Source: Salticus scenicus
Lineage: Eukaryota > Arthropoda > Arachnida > Araneae > Salticidae
Reading direction: 5' to 3'
Assembly: GCA_963930645.1 (NCBI GenBank)
Contig: CAWVNO010001198.1
Span: forward strand, 1,740,001 to 1,804,000
DNA: 64,000 bases
Each line of letters begins with the position of its first letter. The stretch's first letter is position 1. Below are positions 60,800 through 64,000 of the stretch, piece by piece. The notes under the pieces are model-generated. The model was given only the letters and a program-made list of their open reading frames with translations, was not told the origin of the DNA and searched no databases. Position numbers and translations under genes: made by a program.

Positions 60800-61133
60800 T
60801 TTTTTATGGTTATTTTTAGACCAGCCAACACCAAACGCGTCAGCCAATATAACCATAGGTGTCCAACATGTCTATCATTGTTTTAAAAGAAACATACACA
60901 TTTTGTCTCTGCAACACCGTAACAACTAAGCATTGTAGAATCCAAACTTGATAACGCCATTCGCCAGGACAGACTCAGGAGACATGCTATCGTAATAAGC
61001 TATACGTTTCAATTGGCTTTTCAACATCGGGTGTATCGAGTTTGTGGGACAGCGTTATTTTGACTGTGAGCATTTTCAACATAGAGCGGTCATGTCGGAG
61101 CAGGTCCATAAACTCATATCGTATCTCCATGAT
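60800..61133 (-). pseudogene. Broken copy of the YQxWVL gene at 59048
   Basis: The segment repeats many words of 59048-59545 (GTGTCCAACATGTCTAT, GTAGAATCCAAACTTGATAA, CAGGAGACATGCTATCGTA, GGAGCAGGTCCATAAACTCA) with several deletions and frame breaks. A complete promoter (TATAAATAG 61180-61188, GC box 61203-61213) still sits upstream. Confidence 0.8.
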
Positions 61134-61179
61134 CCTGATACAATTCAATGTTAGCTAGATGAGAGTGGCAGACAGACGG

Positions 61180-61213
61180 CTATTTATAAAGAATGAATCC
61201 AAGCCACGCCCAC
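61180..61213 (-). promoter_or_regulatory. Promoter duplicated with 61955-61988
   Basis: TATAAATAG and GTGGGCGTGGC in the same spacing and with the same surrounding sequence (CTATTTATAAAGAATGAATC) as the next minus-strand promoter; the two drive unrelated sequences. Confidence 0.65.
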
Positions 61214-61214
61214 T

Positions 61215-61215
<1 letters not shown>

Positions 61216-61258
<43 letters not shown>

Positions 61259-61270
61259 TTTTTTTTTTTT
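61216..61270. repeat. A(n)T(n) tract 41
   Basis: 39 A then 16 T, then TCAAGGTTG. Confidence 0.95.
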
Positions 61271-61288
61271 CAAGGTTGTATTTTTAAA

Positions 61289-61896
61289 TTAAAACTCTAC
61301 GGCCAATATCTGTTTCAATTGATTCACACGATACAAGACCCAGGAAACAGGATCTTTATATCCGATCAAACTGACAACCATTTTCAAATCGTCGATCGCA
61401 TCTCGATAGATATGAATGGATCTGGCAAATCCCAGTTCGATAGGAAACCGTCCAGTGCGTACGGACTGAGATATTCTGACTTCGGTACCCGTTTTAGGAC
61501 TTTTACACACAGCTTCATTTTTTTCAACGTCGTGGTAAAGAAAAATTAATCTAGTGCCGCCAAAAGGCCCCCACGAATGTATTCATTCACAACTACAATG
61601 CAGTTTGGCTTGAGAACCAGATTTTCATCCAAACGGATTTCGGACCCATCCATTTTATGTTTTAGATAAAATTCGTTGAAACGGTCGATGGTTGCTGAAT
61701 TCGCGGCTAAGGCTCCGTCTGCCTGCATTAAAAGGGTCCCGTCAATACGATCCACTATCGGAATATTTTTATTTCTAAAAATGCCTTCGAGAGATATTTT
61801 TCTGAGTCTTTCAATGCCAGGTTTATTAGATTTTACTCGAATCCAGAACTCAGATTTAGGATCTTCAGGCAGGTCATATCTTACGAAATTCTCCAT
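61289..61896 (-). pseudogene. DPKSE-family member 4, frameshifted
   Basis: From the ATG at 61896 the frame follows the family (DPKSEFWIRV, FNEFYLKHKMDGSEIRL, LKPNCIVVVNE) until about 61560, where an indel in a G/C run moves the rest (LIFLYHDVEKNEAVC to LKQILAVEF) into another frame. No other break is obvious, so inactivation is recent or the base call is wrong. Confidence 0.75.
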
Positions 61897-61954
61897 GATC
61901 CTGATACAATTCAATGTTAGCAGACAGAATGAAGGTTTGAAGGTTTGAATACGG

Positions 61955-61988
61955 CTATTTATAAAGAATGAATCCAAGCCACGCCCAC
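61955..61988 (-). promoter_or_regulatory. Promoter of the frameshifted DPKSE gene
   Basis: TATAAATAG (61955-61963) and GTGGGCGTGGC (61978-61988), minus strand. Confidence 0.65.
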
Positions 61989-61990
61989 TC

Positions 61991-62008
61991 AAAAAAAAAA
62001 AAAAAAAA

Positions 62009-62040
<32 letters not shown>
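61991..62040. repeat. A(n)T(n) tract 42
   Basis: 22 A then 28 T. Confidence 0.95.
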
Positions 62041-62350
62041 CAGTTGGTTGGTTGGTTGATATGATGGTTGGTTTCTAAAGTTATATTTCTCAGTTGGATT
62101 TTAATGTTATATTTCTCAGTTGGTTGCTAAAATTATATTTCTTTAGCCAATCATTGTAGATGGCGCTGTTGTCTATATATATAGTATATATATAGTATAT
62201 CTATTAGGGTGGGTGGGAGTGGAATTTATTTCTTCTACTGTAAGGTCATGCATAAACCAGCTCCCTGATCCCACTTCCTTTAAAATAGGGTTATTTATAC
62301 AATATTGACTTTGAAAACAAGACTTTTATTGTCTGACAAATGACGACTGA
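62041..62350 (-). repeat. Interspersed repeat element, copy F (inverted, truncated)
   Basis: GGTTGG units, three 26-bp units, AGATGGCGCTG, (TA)n clusters, GGGTGGGTGGGAGTGG and the TTTCAAAGTC region; the promoter-like head is missing. Confidence 0.8.
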
Positions 62351-63818
62351 GTAATATATAGAGCTTTACAATCATTTGGCTTCAAGCCTAAGCCCTTCTA
62401 TCAAAACTCATTATCGAAAAAAATAAAATTTAACTCGTGAGTATCCTATAAATTTAAAAATGGTATGCTAATATTGTAACTTTAGAATTAAAAATATTAG
62501 AAATAAAATATTTTTTTTATCTGTATTTAAACATACAGACATTTCCGCTTCGCGGAAATGTCTGTATGTTTAAATACAGATAAAAAAAATATTTTATTTC
62601 ATACTCAATTACACGATTATGCATATATGTTTGGCTCCATAATACTTTTCACCGTCTTGGTAGAAGGATTCTAAAAAATATACTTTAAGCATTTTCAAAA
62701 TAGAGCGGACATATGGAAGTCTTCATATACTAATGCCAACTTTTAAGACGGCTTCCTCAAGCTGTACGATAAAATATTTTAAATAATAGCTATCCTGGAT
62801 CTCAATAAAATATCTGTGTATTTCTTACGACCCAATCTCTATTTACACCCCACCCTCAAGTACCACAAATCTAGCTAAACTCTCCGTTTTGCGATAAATC
62901 CCGGTACAAGACACAGTCACTGGCAATATTATTCGAGCATTACCACCCTTTTGTCCAATCTTAGACTAGACTATTAAAAATCTAATATTGGCATTATTAT
63001 CGACTCCTGATCAGTAGTTTAAGCCACATTTAAGAAAACAATCTTTGCTTCGAATTTGCAGATCCGCTAATATTTTCCAAGGGTAAGACCTTCATCAAAA
63101 CTCTTTGTCGAAAAAATTAAAATTAGCCCATGAAAATCGTATAAATTTACAAGATTTCATGTTAATATTGTAAATTTAGCCATCAAAATTAGAAAAAAAA
63201 ATGTTAGTCAGTCAATATTTTCAGAGACTAAACCCTATAGCCAATATTTTCAAAGACAATTGTTCAATATTAGACTAAACGATTAAAAATCTAATATTGA
63301 CAATATTATCGACTCCTGACCAGTAGTTTAAGCCACATTTAAAAAAATCTTTGCTTCGAATTTGTAGAGCTAATATTTTCCAAGCCTTCATCGTTGTCCT
63401 AAATTAGCCCGTGAGTATCCTATAAATTTACAAGATTTCATGCTAATATTGTCCATCAAAATTAAAAAAAAAATGTTAGCCGGTCAATCCATTCAGCCAA
63501 TATTTCCAAAGACAAAGCCTTCATAAGGTAATCTGTAAAAACTAAAAAAATCAAACCTTATTTAAGAAAATAAGATTGTCACATGGATCTTGCAGAGCTA
63601 ATATTTTCAAACCCCTTGTCGAAAAAACTAAAATCAACCCTGTGAGTATCTTATAAATTAAAAAAAAAATATGCTAATATTGTAGATTTAAAATATTTTG
63701 CTAATGCTTATCACAACATAGCCATCCAATCAATATTTTCAAAGGTTAAGCTTTCATAAGGCCGCTGAAATGTCTGTATGTTTTATTACTGATAAAAAAT
63801 ATTTATTTCAAACTCGAT

Positions 63819-63870
<52 letters not shown>

Positions 63871-64000
63871 TATATGTATATATGCCTCAAGTACCGCAAA
63901 TCCAGCACGAGTATCGTCTATGCAATAACTAAGACCAAACGCAATGTCGCATGCAAAATCTTCGAGCGTCTATAGGAATGGATATTTTTTTTTGATTCTT
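62350..64000. repeat. Non-coding repeat region at the right end
   Basis: No gene of useful length. Two direct copies of a roughly 310-bp unit (from about 62960 and about 63270) share GACTCCTGATCAGTAG, AGTTTAAGCCACATTTAA and CTAATATTTTCCAAG. A shorter block (CGAAAAAA...CCTATAAATTTA...ATGCTAATATTGTA) recurs at about 62410, 63105, 63410 and 63610. A relic of the YQxWVL family is at about 62665-62730. A (TA)n run lies at about 63820-63880. Confidence 0.7.
62500..62600. repeat. 49-bp perfect hairpin
   Basis: Arms 62500-62548 and 62552-62600 are exact complements around a 3-base loop (TTC), with CCGC/GCGG at the tip. Part of one arm recurs at about 63766-63810. Confidence 0.9.

Noticed and set aside
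60077..60856. Longer N-terminus of the BIR-less RING protein (from 60856)
   Set aside because: The extension covers the TATA box and promoter; the 60640 start aligns with the paralogue.
1..64000. Window as a bacterial or phage genome
   Set aside because: TATA/initiator promoters, innexin, sushi, BIR, RING and PIF proteins all indicate an arthropod-infecting eukaryotic virus.
1..64000. Window as concatenated cDNAs because of the A runs
   Set aside because: Promoter elements lie between genes, genes on both strands overlap, and the A run is always followed by T, which cDNA ligation would not produce so regularly; raw reads could still settle it.

Overview
This window looks like part of the genome of a large, A+T-rich double-stranded DNA virus of arthropods, in the broad group that holds baculoviruses, nudiviruses, hytrosaviruses and the filamentous wasp viruses (Naldaviricetes). 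The evidence is a set of core genes recognised from protein motifs: P74/PIF-0, PIF-2, a VP91/PIF-8-like protein, a P33 (Ac92-like) sulfhydryl oxidase, a LEF-9-like RNA polymerase subunit and a family B DNA polymerase. Genes are intronless and densely packed on both strands. The closest relative cannot be named from sequence alone; a filamentous or hytrosavirus-like virus fits best.

The most striking feature is architectural. At least 41 times the window contains a run of about 8-41 A followed at once by a run of about 7-50 T, always in that order. These tracts divide the genome into cassettes of one or a few genes. A tract is usually followed, in the reading direction of the next gene, by a GC-rich box (GTGGGYGTGGC) and/or a nuclear-receptor-like TCAAGGTCA site, then a TATA box, then an arthropod-type initiator (TCATTC/T) about 30 bases downstream. 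Because A(n)T(n) is self-complementary, every transcript leaving a cassette on either strand meets the A run first and the T run second. Templated poly(A) followed by T-run termination is therefore a testable idea.

Layout. 0-7.8 kb: XRN-like nuclease, a 1.2-kb inverted duplication, a stand-alone Z-alpha domain gene, a Tyr-Pro repeat protein and LEF-9. 8-20 kb: an innexin (gap-junction protein), zinc-finger proteins, a 1544-residue coiled-coil protein, a second Tyr-Pro repeat protein and a membrane-anchored sushi-domain protein. 20-28 kb: deoxynucleoside kinase, VP91/PIF-8-like protein, a decayed copy of the polymerase exonuclease domain, DNA polymerase. 28-46 kb: paralogue pairs (including an F-box-like family), PIF-2, P33, P74, a methyltransferase, a PhyH-like oxygenase and a 536-residue protein of unknown function. 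46-62 kb: AlkB-like dioxygenase and many expanded accessory families, nearly all on the minus strand (RING-RS proteins, small helical proteins, IAP-like RING/BIR proteins, a frame-broken DPKSE family). 62.3-64 kb: non-coding repeats with a 49-bp perfect hairpin.

The core genes account for oral entry, transcription and replication. The accessory genes suggest host interaction: Z-nucleic acid binding, gap-junction change, BIR/RING ubiquitin ligases, a sushi surface protein and nucleic-acid demethylation. Several families show duplications in every stage of decay, so the accessory part is evolving by local duplication. All functional calls rest on motif reading without database searches.
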